From: an uncultured Collinsella sp.
GTDB lineage: Bacteria; Actinomycetota; Coriobacteriia; Coriobacteriales; Coriobacteriaceae
NCBI GenBank assembly: GCA_900547285.1
Contig: URGF01000101.1
Span: forward strand, 1 to 6,898
Direction of reading: 5' to 3'
DNA: 6,898 nt
Shown one piece after another: positions 1 through 4,776 of the stretch; positions within the stretch are counted from its first letter, which is position 1, and each line of letters opens with the position of its first letter. The translations under genes and the position numbers were made by a program. Below the pieces are notes generated by a model. The model worked only from the letters and a program-made list of their open reading frames with translations, did not search any database and was not told the DNA's origin.

Positions 1-1
1 T

Positions 2-346
2 GTGCTCAGCGTGGGCGGCATTGTGCTCTCGCCCAGCCATCGTGAGGTGACTGTTGCCGGCGAGTCGCTTAAGCTCACCCTGCGCGAGTTCGACCTGCTC
101 GAGTACCTCATGCGCAAGCCCGGCGTGGTCTTTACCCGCGAGTCGTTGCTGCAGAGCGTGTGGGGCTGGGACTTCGACGGCGGTTCGCGCACCGTTGACG
201 TGCACGTGCAGACGCTTCGCCAAAAACTGGGCGAGCATGCCAGCGCCATCGAGACCGTGCGCGGCGTGGGCTACCGCTTGGCCGAGCCTTCTGCCGGTGA
301 TGGTGTCGAAGGTGACGACACCGCGGCCACCGCATCGGAGGAGTAA
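2..346 (+). CDS. Response regulator, OmpR/PhoB family, C-terminal DNA-binding part (5' end outside window)
   Basis: The visible 114 residues are the winged-helix effector domain of an OmpR/PhoB-type response regulator; the receiver domain with its phospho-acceptor Asp lies upstream of the window. Seen directly: a beta-hairpin start (VGGIVLSP), the 'LTLREFDLLEYL' helix (about residues 25-36), 'FTRESLLQSVWGW', the recognition-helix stretch 'RTVDVHVQTLRQKL' (about 63-76) and the closing wing 'IETVRGVGYRL' (about 83-93). All are hallmarks of the family. After the domain comes an acidic tail of about 20 residues (DGVEGDDTAATASEE) that looks disordered. The gene ends 3 bp before the sensor kinase gene, so the two form one operon and almost certainly a cognate pair. 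By family knowledge, the phosphorylated protein would bind direct-repeat DNA sites as a dimer. The signal and regulon cannot be read from sequence. The true start is not visible. Confidence 0.95.
   Translation: MLSVGGIVLSPSHREVTVAGESLKLTLREFDLLEYLMRKPGVVFTRESLLQSVWGWDFDGGSRTVDVHVQTLRQKLGEHASAIETVRGVGYRLAEPSAGDGVEGDDTAATASEE
337..343 (+). promoter_or_regulatory. Ribosome binding site fixing the GTG start of the sensor kinase
   Basis: GGAGGAG lies inside the last codons of the response regulator gene, 6 nt before GTG at 350. It is the strongest Shine-Dalgarno match here and supports a non-ATG start at 350. Its overlap with the upstream coding end suggests translational coupling of regulator and kinase. 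Confidence 0.75.
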
Positions 347-349
347 CCC

Positions 350-1774
350 GTGGTCTTCGCCCCCCAGGGAAAACATACGCTGTCGCACCGCGTTTTTGTG
401 ACGATCTTTGTCTGCGCCATGGCGGTTATCGTGGCGTTTACGGTGCTGGGTGCGTTCTTTGTGCAAAACACCTTGGCGGATGCCACGAGTGCCAATCTGG
501 CGCAGGAAACCGAGCTCATTGCTGCCGCCCTCGACGAGCAGCAGGAGCCCATCCCGTTCTTGCGTAGCCTCGATCGAGAGGACTTGCGCATCACGCTGAT
601 TAACAAGGATGGATCGGTTGCCTACGACAACGAGGCGTCGCCTTCCACGCTGCCCAACCATGGCGATCGCCCCGAGGTCATCGAGGCCTTTGAGAGTGGT
701 TCGGGTTCCGCGGAGCGCGCAAGCTCTACGCTCGACGAGATTATGCTGTATCGCGCCGTCGCCCTTGATAACGGCCAGGTTGTCCGCTTGGCGCAGGCCC
801 AGCCTGGCGTTGCGGCGATTTTGCTGTCGATGGTGGCGCCGATGCTGCTTATCGCAGCAGCGGGTGCGGTACTCTCGTTTTTTATGGCGCGCCGCGAGTC
901 CCGTGCCATCATCGCGCCTTTGCAAGAGGTGGATTTGGACCACCCACGCCGTAGCTATGAGCACGCCTATGCCGAGATGGTCCCCATGCTTGAGCGTATT
1001 GAGTCGCAGCGCCAGGAGCTCAAGCGCCAAATGGCGGTGCTGGCGGACAACGACCGTATGCGCCGCGAGTTCACGGCGAATATCACCCATGAGCTCAAGA
1101 CGCCGCTTACGGCGATTTCGGGCTATGCCGAGCTCATCGCAAACGGCATGGTCGAGGGCGAGGGCGACCTGCGCAACTTTGGCGGTCGCATCTATCGTGA
1201 GGCGGGCCGCTTGGCAGCGCTTGTCAACGATATCCTTACGCTGTCTAACTTGGACGAGGCCGAACGTGCAACTGAAGGCGAGGCAGTGCCCATTGGGTCC
1301 ACGGAGCCTATTGAGCTCTCGCGCGCCATCTACGCGGTTGAGCAGCGTCTTGAACAGGTCGCCCGTCAGGCGAATGTGACGATAAGTCATGAGACCAAGC
1401 CTGTGGTCATCGAGGGCGTGTCGCGCTTGATTGACGAGCTCATCTATAATCTGGCAAGCAACGCCATCCGCTACAATCGACCCGGCGGTACGGTTACGCT
1501 GCAGTGCGGCACCAACGACGAAGGCCATCCGTTCCTTGCGGTCGCCGACACGGGAATCGGTATCGCGCCTGAAGAACAGGGCAAGGTATTTGAGCGGTTC
1601 TATCGCGTGGACAAGAGTAGGTCCAAGGCACGCGGCGGAACCGGTCTGGGGCTTGCCATTGTCAAGCATGCGGCCCTGTATCATCACGCCACGCTCGATC
1701 TGTCGAGCGAGTTGGGCGTGGGAACCACCATTACGGTGACGTTTCCCATGCAGCAGGACGAGCCATTCGCATAG
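350..1774 (+). CDS. Membrane sensor histidine kinase, PhoR-like
   Basis: This 474-residue membrane kinase is the partner of the upstream response regulator. Domains in order: TM helix 1 at about 14-38; an extracytoplasmic sensor of about 115 residues containing 'DLRITLINKDGSVAYDN' and 'NHGDRPEV', typical of PhoR-like sensors with a PAS/Cache fold; TM helix 2 at about 155-179; a linker with 'EVDLDHP' and a coiled region (about 180-240) in place of a recognisable HAMP domain; the dimerisation/phospho-acceptor helix 'FTANITHELKTPLTAISGYA' with His247; and the ATPase domain with N-box (N367, N371), G1 box 'DTGIGI' (400-405), F-box 'FERFYRVD' (414-421) and G2 box 'GGTGLGLAIV' (429-438). All catalytic motifs are intact, so autophosphorylation on His247 and transfer to the regulator are expected. 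It uses a GTG start with a strong RBS. PhoR/WalK-type is the closest description, but phosphate sensing is not demonstrated and the stimulus is unknown. Confidence 0.95.
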   Translation: MVFAPQGKHTLSHRVFVTIFVCAMAVIVAFTVLGAFFVQNTLADATSANLAQETELIAAALDEQQEPIPFLRSLDREDLRITLINKDGSVAYDNEASPSTLPNHGDRPEVIEAFESGSGSAERASSTLDEIMLYRAVALDNGQVVRLAQAQPGVAAILLSMVAPMLLIAAAGAVLSFFMARRESRAIIAPLQEVDLDHPRRSYEHAYAEMVPMLERIESQRQELKRQMAVLADNDRMRREFTANITHELKTPLTAISGYAELIANGMVEGEGDLRNFGGRIYREAGRLAALVNDILTLSNLDEAERATEGEAVPIGSTEPIELSRAIYAVEQRLEQVARQANVTISHETKPVVIEGVSRLIDELIYNLASNAIRYNRPGGTVTLQCGTNDEGHPFLAVADTGIGIAPEEQGKVFERFYRVDKSRSKARGGTGLGLAIVKHAALYHHATLDLSSELGVGTTITVTFPMQQDEPFA

Positions 1775-1799
1775 CGATACAACATAGATATTGATGTAG

Positions 1800-1837
1800 A
1801 CGCCGCATTTGACTTTCGGGTGCGGCGTTGTTGTGCA
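1800..1837 (+). terminator. Probable terminator after the two-component operon
   Basis: An 8-bp GC-rich perfect stem (ACGCCGCA at 1800-1807 with TGCGGCGT at 1821-1828) and a 13-nt loop lie 25 bp after the kinase stop codon. It is followed by a T-rich but interrupted tract (TTGTTGTGC). The placement fits transcription termination, but the broken T-tract makes it an imperfect intrinsic terminator. Confidence 0.55.
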
Positions 1838-1863
1838 ATTTTACGATTGCTTCCGACATTTTT

Positions 1864-1877
1864 ACAGGAGAGCCTGT
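1864..1877. repeat. Short perfect inverted repeat ACAGG-AGAG-CCTGT in the polysaccharide-operon leader
   Basis: Five-bp arms around a 4-nt loop sit about 95 bp upstream of the adaptor gene. A TTTACA hexamer at 1861-1866 overlaps its left arm and a TATAGA lies at 1886-1891, with 19-bp spacing. The site could therefore be an operator over a weak promoter, a small hairpin, or chance. No other copy was seen in the window. Confidence 0.3.
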
Positions 1878-1892
1878 TTCTTATGTATAGAG

Positions 1893-1920
1893 TTTGGTCT
1901 CGGTAAAAAGATGCGATAAC
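1893..1920 (+). promoter_or_regulatory. Candidate promoter of the adaptor-kinase-phosphatase operon
   Basis: A weak -35-like TTTGGT (1893-1898) is followed at 16 bp by GATAAC (1915-1920), which is preceded by a TG at 1912-1913, the extended -10 arrangement. It would give a leader of about 40 nt before the ATG at 1970. Matches to consensus are partial and the TTTACA/TATAGA pair slightly upstream is an alternative. The 195-bp gap after a probable terminator makes a promoter somewhere here very likely, even if this exact site is wrong. Confidence 0.3.
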
Positions 1921-1969
1921 ATACGGACAGTTTTGTCAATCCGAACTGGGGAAATGAAAGGCAAGCTGC

Positions 1970-2626
1970 ATGACCCTTCTCGAACTGTTCCAGCTGCTGA
2001 AGAAGCACCTCAAGCTGGTCATCACCCTTCCGGTGGTCTGCGCGATCGCCATGGGCATCGTGTCCTTCGTTGCGATGGACAACACCTATACCGCGACGAC
2101 GAGCATGTACATTCTCGCCAAGACCGACGATAGCGGTCAGATGAGCTACAACGATCTCTCGGCGAGCCAGATGCTTTCCAACGATATCGCCACGCTGCTG
2201 GATAGCGATAGCGTTAAGAGCGGCGCCGCCAAAGAACTGGGCCTCACCGATTTGGATGACTACAAGGTGTCTGTTTCCTCCGAGACCACCACGCGTGTCA
2301 TTACGCTTTCGGTTACCGGCACCGATGCCAAGGAGACGGCTGAGGTCGCAAAGGCCATTGCCAGCTCGGTGAGTACGGTCGCTCAGAACGTCGGCGCTGC
2401 CCAGAGCATCAACGTTATCGACGAGGCTAAGACCCCCGAAGCCCCCAGCGGCCCCAAGCGCACGCTGTATATTGCCGTCGCGTTCCTCGCCGGTATCTTT
2501 ATCGCAGTTGCCTATGTCGTTTTGGCGGACATGCTCAATACCCGCATCCGCGGTGCCGAAGAGGCAGAAGAGCTCCTGGGTATTCCCGTTGTTGGCCGAA
2601 TTCCGGCTATGAAAGGTGGTAAATAG
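1970..2626 (+). CDS. Wzz/YveK-family membrane adaptor for polysaccharide synthesis (tyrosine kinase modulator)
   Basis: A 218-residue integral membrane protein with the polysaccharide co-polymerase layout: a short cytoplasmic N-terminus, TM helix 1 at about 16-36, an external domain of about 125 residues beginning 'YTATTSMYILAKT', a proline-rich stretch just before TM2 ('KTPEAPSGPKR', 154-164), TM helix 2 at about 165-187, and a cytoplasmic tail 'EELLGIPVVGRIP' (200-212). These are hallmarks of the CpsC/CapA/YwqC family. Members activate a separate cytoplasmic BY-kinase through the C-terminal tail and influence polymer chain length or export. The kinase gene follows after 2 bp, as expected for the gram-positive two-protein form; proteobacterial Wzc fuses both parts. 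The ATG at 1970 has the RBS GAAAGG (1956-1961), 8 nt away. The fold assignment is firm; which polymer it controls cannot be told. Confidence 0.93.
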   Translation: MTLLELFQLLKKHLKLVITLPVVCAIAMGIVSFVAMDNTYTATTSMYILAKTDDSGQMSYNDLSASQMLSNDIATLLDSDSVKSGAAKELGLTDLDDYKVSVSSETTTRVITLSVTGTDAKETAEVAKAIASSVSTVAQNVGAAQSINVIDEAKTPEAPSGPKRTLYIAVAFLAGIFIAVAYVVLADMLNTRIRGAEEAEELLGIPVVGRIPAMKGGK

Positions 2627-2628
2627 GC

Positions 2629-3366
2629 ATGGCTAAGGCAAAGAACACCGATAAGCTCGTTGTGCAGAATGCCGCCAAGACCCTTCTGGCCAACATCCGC
2701 TTTGCGAGCGTGGATGACCCCATTCGCACCATCACCGTTACCTCCTCGATTCCCAACGAGGGCAAGTCTACGGTTTCCATTAACCTTGCTCAGGCAATCG
2801 CCACGAGCGGCAAGTCCGTGCTCCTGGTCGAGGCCGATATGCGCCGCAGGTCCCTTTCCGATATGCTCGGCGTTCGTTCGCGCGGCGGACTCTATGCGGT
2901 CCTTTCCGAGCAGATCTCCATTGACCAGGCAATTGTCGAGACGGGTCAGAAGAACTTCTACTTCCTCGATGCTGAGCCGCATATTCCCAATCCTGCCGAC
3001 ATCATCGTCTCCCATCGCTTTGCCAAGCTGGTCAAGGCACTGTCTGCTAAGTTCCAGTACGTCATCTTCGATGCTCCTCCGGTCGGCACCTTCATCGATG
3101 CTGCCGAGATTGCCAGCCTGACCGACGGCGCGCTGTTCGTGGTGCGCGAGGACTTTACCAAGCGCGAAGAGGCGCTCAACGCTATCGCCCAGCTTAAGAA
3201 GTCCGAGAAGGTCAAGCTCATCGGTACCGTCATGAATTACTGTGAGACCGAGACCAGCGAGTACTATTATTCTTACTACACCAAGGACGGTAAGAAGGTT
3301 AAGAAGGGCTCCGACGATCAGGGCACTTCCAAAAAGGGCATTTTCACCAACCGAGCAAACGTTTAG
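2629..3366 (+). CDS. BY-family tyrosine-protein kinase (CpsD/CapB/YwqD-like)
   Basis: A 245-residue soluble P-loop kinase that should autophosphorylate on C-terminal tyrosines when stimulated by the upstream adaptor, controlling capsule or exopolysaccharide assembly at the membrane. Visible motifs: Walker A 'SSIPNEGKST' (39-48, Lys46); Walker A' 'VLLVEADMRRRS' (64-75), where the usual first Asp is Glu68; Walker B 'YVIFDAPPVG' (144-153, Asp148); the late-domain 'GTVMN' (199-203); and a tyrosine cluster 'EYYYSYY' (211-217), followed by a lysine-rich tail. Length matches gram-positive BY-kinases (about 230-250). The N-terminal oligomerisation motif EX2RX2R, usually in an 'EAYRTLRTNI' context, aligns with 'NAAKTLLANI' (14-23), so its three charged residues are Asn, Lys and Leu. 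The ATG at 2629 follows GAAAGGTGG (2611-2619) and the adaptor stop by 2 bp, indicating coupled translation. A ParA/MinD-type ATPase is excluded by the Tyr tail and the gene context. Confidence 0.93.
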   Translation: MAKAKNTDKLVVQNAAKTLLANIRFASVDDPIRTITVTSSIPNEGKSTVSINLAQAIATSGKSVLLVEADMRRRSLSDMLGVRSRGGLYAVLSEQISIDQAIVETGQKNFYFLDAEPHIPNPADIIVSHRFAKLVKALSAKFQYVIFDAPPVGTFIDAAEIASLTDGALFVVREDFTKREEALNAIAQLKKSEKVKLIGTVMNYCETETSEYYYSYYTKDGKKVKKGSDDQGTSKKGIFTNRANV

Positions 3367-3383
3367 TTGATTAAGGCTGACCT

Positions 3384-4034
3384 ATGCGTGACATTCATTG
3401 CCATATCTTGCCGGGTGTAGACGACGGCGCCGCCGATCTCGAAGAGAGCTTGGCGATGCTCGAGGCTGCCAAGCGGGCCGGTGTAACCAGAATCGTTTGC
3501 ACTCCTCACTGCCGTAATCCCTATTTTGATTACGACAAGATGTGGGATGCCTTTGAGCTGCTGCGCGATAACGCTGACGGTTTTCCGCTCCAGATGGGCT
3601 TCGAGGTCAACCATCGAAAGCTCGTTGAGCTTGGTATCGATGCCGCGGATCACTTGCATTTCGATGGGACCAACGAGTTTCTGCTCGAGCTTTCGACGCA
3701 TGCCGATGCGTATGCGTTTAGAGAGTACGAGAACACGATTTACGATTTGCAGTGCCGTGGCTATCAGGTGATCATCGCTCATCCTGAGCGCTATCGTGCG
3801 GTTCAAAAGGATGTAAGCGTGGCGGAGCGCCTGGTCGATATGGGCTGCAAGCTGCAGGCTTCGGCGGACTTTATTGCCGGCGGTCGCTTTGGTCGCGAGA
3901 AAAAGCCGGCACAGCGCCTGTTCGATCAGAACCTGTACAGCTTCATCGCGAGCGATGCCCATAACGTGGGTCATTACGACTGTCTGGCGAAGGCTCGCGC
4001 GAAGTTTAGCGTGCGCGGAGCTCATTTTCGCTAA
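3384..4034 (+). CDS. PHP-family protein-tyrosine phosphatase (CpsB/YwqE-like), short C-terminus
   Basis: A 216-residue metal-dependent phosphoesterase expected to remove phosphate from the tyrosine tail of the kinase encoded 17 bp upstream, completing the phosphorylation cycle. Seen: 'DIHCHILPGVDDGA' at 3-16 (His5, His7, Asp13/Asp14), 'CTPH' with His42, 'GFEVN' with Glu74, 'LLELS' (100-104), 'IAHPERY' with His133, and 'IASDAHN' with Asp191 and His193. These match the three-metal active site of the CpsB family, so catalysis looks intact. The protein is shorter than typical relatives (about 243-254 aa in CpsB and YwqE). It ends about 23 residues after the SDAH motif and lacks the usual final helix and 'NP' motif. 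The +1 frame from 4009 reads 'ACAELIFAKICP', which resembles part of that missing end, so a small frameshift is possible. The RBS AAGG (3373-3376) is 7 nt before the ATG. Confidence 0.92.
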   Translation: MRDIHCHILPGVDDGAADLEESLAMLEAAKRAGVTRIVCTPHCRNPYFDYDKMWDAFELLRDNADGFPLQMGFEVNHRKLVELGIDAADHLHFDGTNEFLLELSTHADAYAFREYENTIYDLQCRGYQVIIAHPERYRAVQKDVSVAERLVDMGCKLQASADFIAGGRFGREKKPAQRLFDQNLYSFIASDAHNVGHYDCLAKARAKFSVRGAHFR

Positions 4035-4061
4035 AATCTGTCCCTAACGTTCGCGTTGAAT

Positions 4062-4068
4062 GAAAGGG
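4062..4068 (+). promoter_or_regulatory. Ribosome binding site choosing ATG 4074 for the acetyltransferase
   Basis: GAAAGGG ends 5 nt before the ATG at 4074. An in-frame TTG at 4056 lies upstream of this Shine-Dalgarno sequence and has no good RBS of its own. It would only add 'MNERAA', so 4074 is the preferred start. Confidence 0.7.
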
Positions 4069-4073
4069 CAGCT

Positions 4074-4574
4074 ATGGATATCCAACTTAAGACGGGATGC
4101 TTTGATGACGCGGCGTTGGTGCGCCGCGTCGTTTTTATGGACGAGCAGGGCTACGAGAATGAGTTTGACGCTATCGACGAGGATCCGAACTGCATCCATG
4201 TGACGCTCTATGTAGACGGTGAGCTTGCCGGTTGCTCGCGCGTGTTTCCCGAGGAGCTTGAGCGCGTGGCTGACGCAGAGGCTCCGGTGTCGCCGGCGTG
4301 CGACTTGGACGAAGGCGTCGCGGCGGGGGAGACCTACATTATGGGGCGCGTGGCCGTGCTGCCGAGCATGCGCCGTCGCGGTTTGGCGAGCAAGATTGTC
4401 GAGGCCAGTGATACGTGCGCGCGTGATGCCGGCGCCAAGCTCATTAAGCTGCACGCGCAGGAATACGTGCTGCCGCTCTATGCCAAGGCGGGTTACACGC
4501 AGATTGCCCCGGTGGACTACGAAGACGAGGGCCAGCCCCATGTTTGGATGGCCAAGCGCGTAGATGGCAGATAG
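4074..4574 (+). CDS. GNAT-family N-acetyltransferase, ElaA/YjcF-like
   Basis: A 166-residue GNAT protein predicted to transfer an acetyl group from acetyl-CoA to an unknown amine. Features typical of the ElaA/YjcF branch: 'VRRVVFMDEQGYENEFDAIDED' spanning about 16-37, the N-terminal 'R-x-x-VF-x-x-EQG' and 'D-x-x-D' signature; 'CIHVTLYVDGELAGCSRVF' (40-58), the central strands; 'MGRVAVLPSMRRRGLASKIV' (90-109), with the acetyl-CoA pyrophosphate loop R-x-x-G-x-A at 100-105; 'LHAQEYVLPLYAKAGY' (126-141), with the conserved HAQ and a Tyr136 in the position of the general acid; and 'GQPHVWMAKR' (153-162) near the end. It starts 39 bp after the phosphatase stop, so it may be read from the polysaccharide operon. 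A TAAAAT at 4032-4037 could be a -10 box, but no matching -35 is visible. No functional link to the kinase cycle is implied by sequence. Confidence 0.9.
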   Translation: MDIQLKTGCFDDAALVRRVVFMDEQGYENEFDAIDEDPNCIHVTLYVDGELAGCSRVFPEELERVADAEAPVSPACDLDEGVAAGETYIMGRVAVLPSMRRRGLASKIVEASDTCARDAGAKLIKLHAQEYVLPLYAKAGYTQIAPVDYEDEGQPHVWMAKRVDGR

Positions 4575-4620
4575 GGACGTTCCTTTCCTGCCGGCAGTCG
4601 GGGACACTCCTTGGCAATTG
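4572..4620. repeat. Intergenic mosaic of GGGAC-N2-TCCTT boxes and a TGCCGGCA palindrome
   Basis: GGGACGTTCCTT (4574-4585) and GGGACACTCCTT (4601-4612) are two near-identical boxes 27 bp apart, each itself nearly self-complementary. Between them lies the perfect palindrome CTGCCGGCAG (4588-4597), and after the second comes TTGGCAATTG. The acetyltransferase stop codon overlaps the first box, and GTCCCTA (4040-4046) upstream of the gene is the inverted counterpart of TAGGGAC (4572-4578). This looks like an intergenic repeat family rather than unique sequence, but copy number cannot be tested here. Confidence 0.45.
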
Positions 4621-4634
4621 GCGCATCAGAGCGT

Positions 4635-4690
4635 TTGGACATACAGTTTTTCGATTCCGTATGTATATATGCGCGCTAATGGGTTATAAA
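4635..4690 (+). promoter_or_regulatory. Probable htpG promoter region
   Basis: This is the only AT-rich stretch between the acetyltransferase and htpG. Candidate elements: TGGACA (4636-4641) with TATGTA (4660-4665) at 18-bp spacing, and a better -10 box TATAAA (4685-4690) lacking a good -35. An inverted repeat ACATAC-N14-GTATGT (4639-4644 and 4659-4664) covers the first promoter and could be an operator. No CIRCE (HrcA), HAIR (HspR) or CtsR-type heat-shock operator was recognised. The exact start site is uncertain. Confidence 0.4.
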
Positions 4691-4721
4691 ATCTAAGTCT
4701 GGACATAGCAGGTCTGCGATG

Positions 4722-4746
4722 CGGCTCGGGCAACCGGGCCGTTTTT
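4722..4746 (+). terminator. Strong intrinsic terminator hairpin within the htpG leader
   Basis: An 8-bp stem (CGGCTCGG at 4722-4729 with CCGGGCCG at 4734-4741, one T-G wobble) is capped by the GNRA-type tetraloop GCAA and followed directly by TTTTT (4742-4746). This is textbook intrinsic-terminator geometry on the + strand. It ends the acetyltransferase transcript and/or attenuates htpG. The htpG RBS begins only 18 nt later, leaving no room for a separate downstream promoter. Confidence 0.75.
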
Positions 4747-4776
4747 GCGGACGGGGGTAGCGCGAAAGGACTGCAC

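Noticed and set aside
609..1379. A 256-codon + strand frame inside the sensor kinase
   Set aside because: It is Arg/Ser/Cys/Trp-rich, typical of an out-of-frame reading of GC-rich DNA, and overlaps a kinase with intact H, N, G1, F and G2 boxes.
1809..1837. TTGACT (1809-1814) as a -35 box for a promoter after the kinase gene
   Set aside because: It lies in the loop of the terminator-like hairpin, and no acceptable -10 hexamer occurs 16-18 bp downstream.
1894..2133. A 79-codon + strand frame overlapping the start of the adaptor gene
   Set aside because: It has no convincing RBS, a composition typical of an out-of-frame reading, and overlaps the well-supported adaptor start at 1970.
3363..4025. 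A 220-codon minus-strand open frame opposite the phosphatase gene
   Set aside because: It is a shadow of the phosphatase, whose metal-binding motifs are clear on the + strand. No domain or RBS supports the antisense frame.
4751..4764. GGGGGTAGCGCG resembles the ops element used by RfaH-type antiterminators
   Set aside because: The match is partial, it lies in the htpG leader rather than ahead of the polysaccharide genes, and it overlaps RBS-proximal sequence. Chance similarity is more likely.
4581..4770. TCCTTTC (4581-4587) is perfectly complementary to the htpG RBS GAAAGGA, suggesting RBS masking
   Set aside because: Any pyrimidine heptamer of this kind pairs with a purine Shine-Dalgarno sequence, the segments are about 180 nt apart, and the likely htpG promoter lies downstream of the heptamer, so both would not be on the same transcript.
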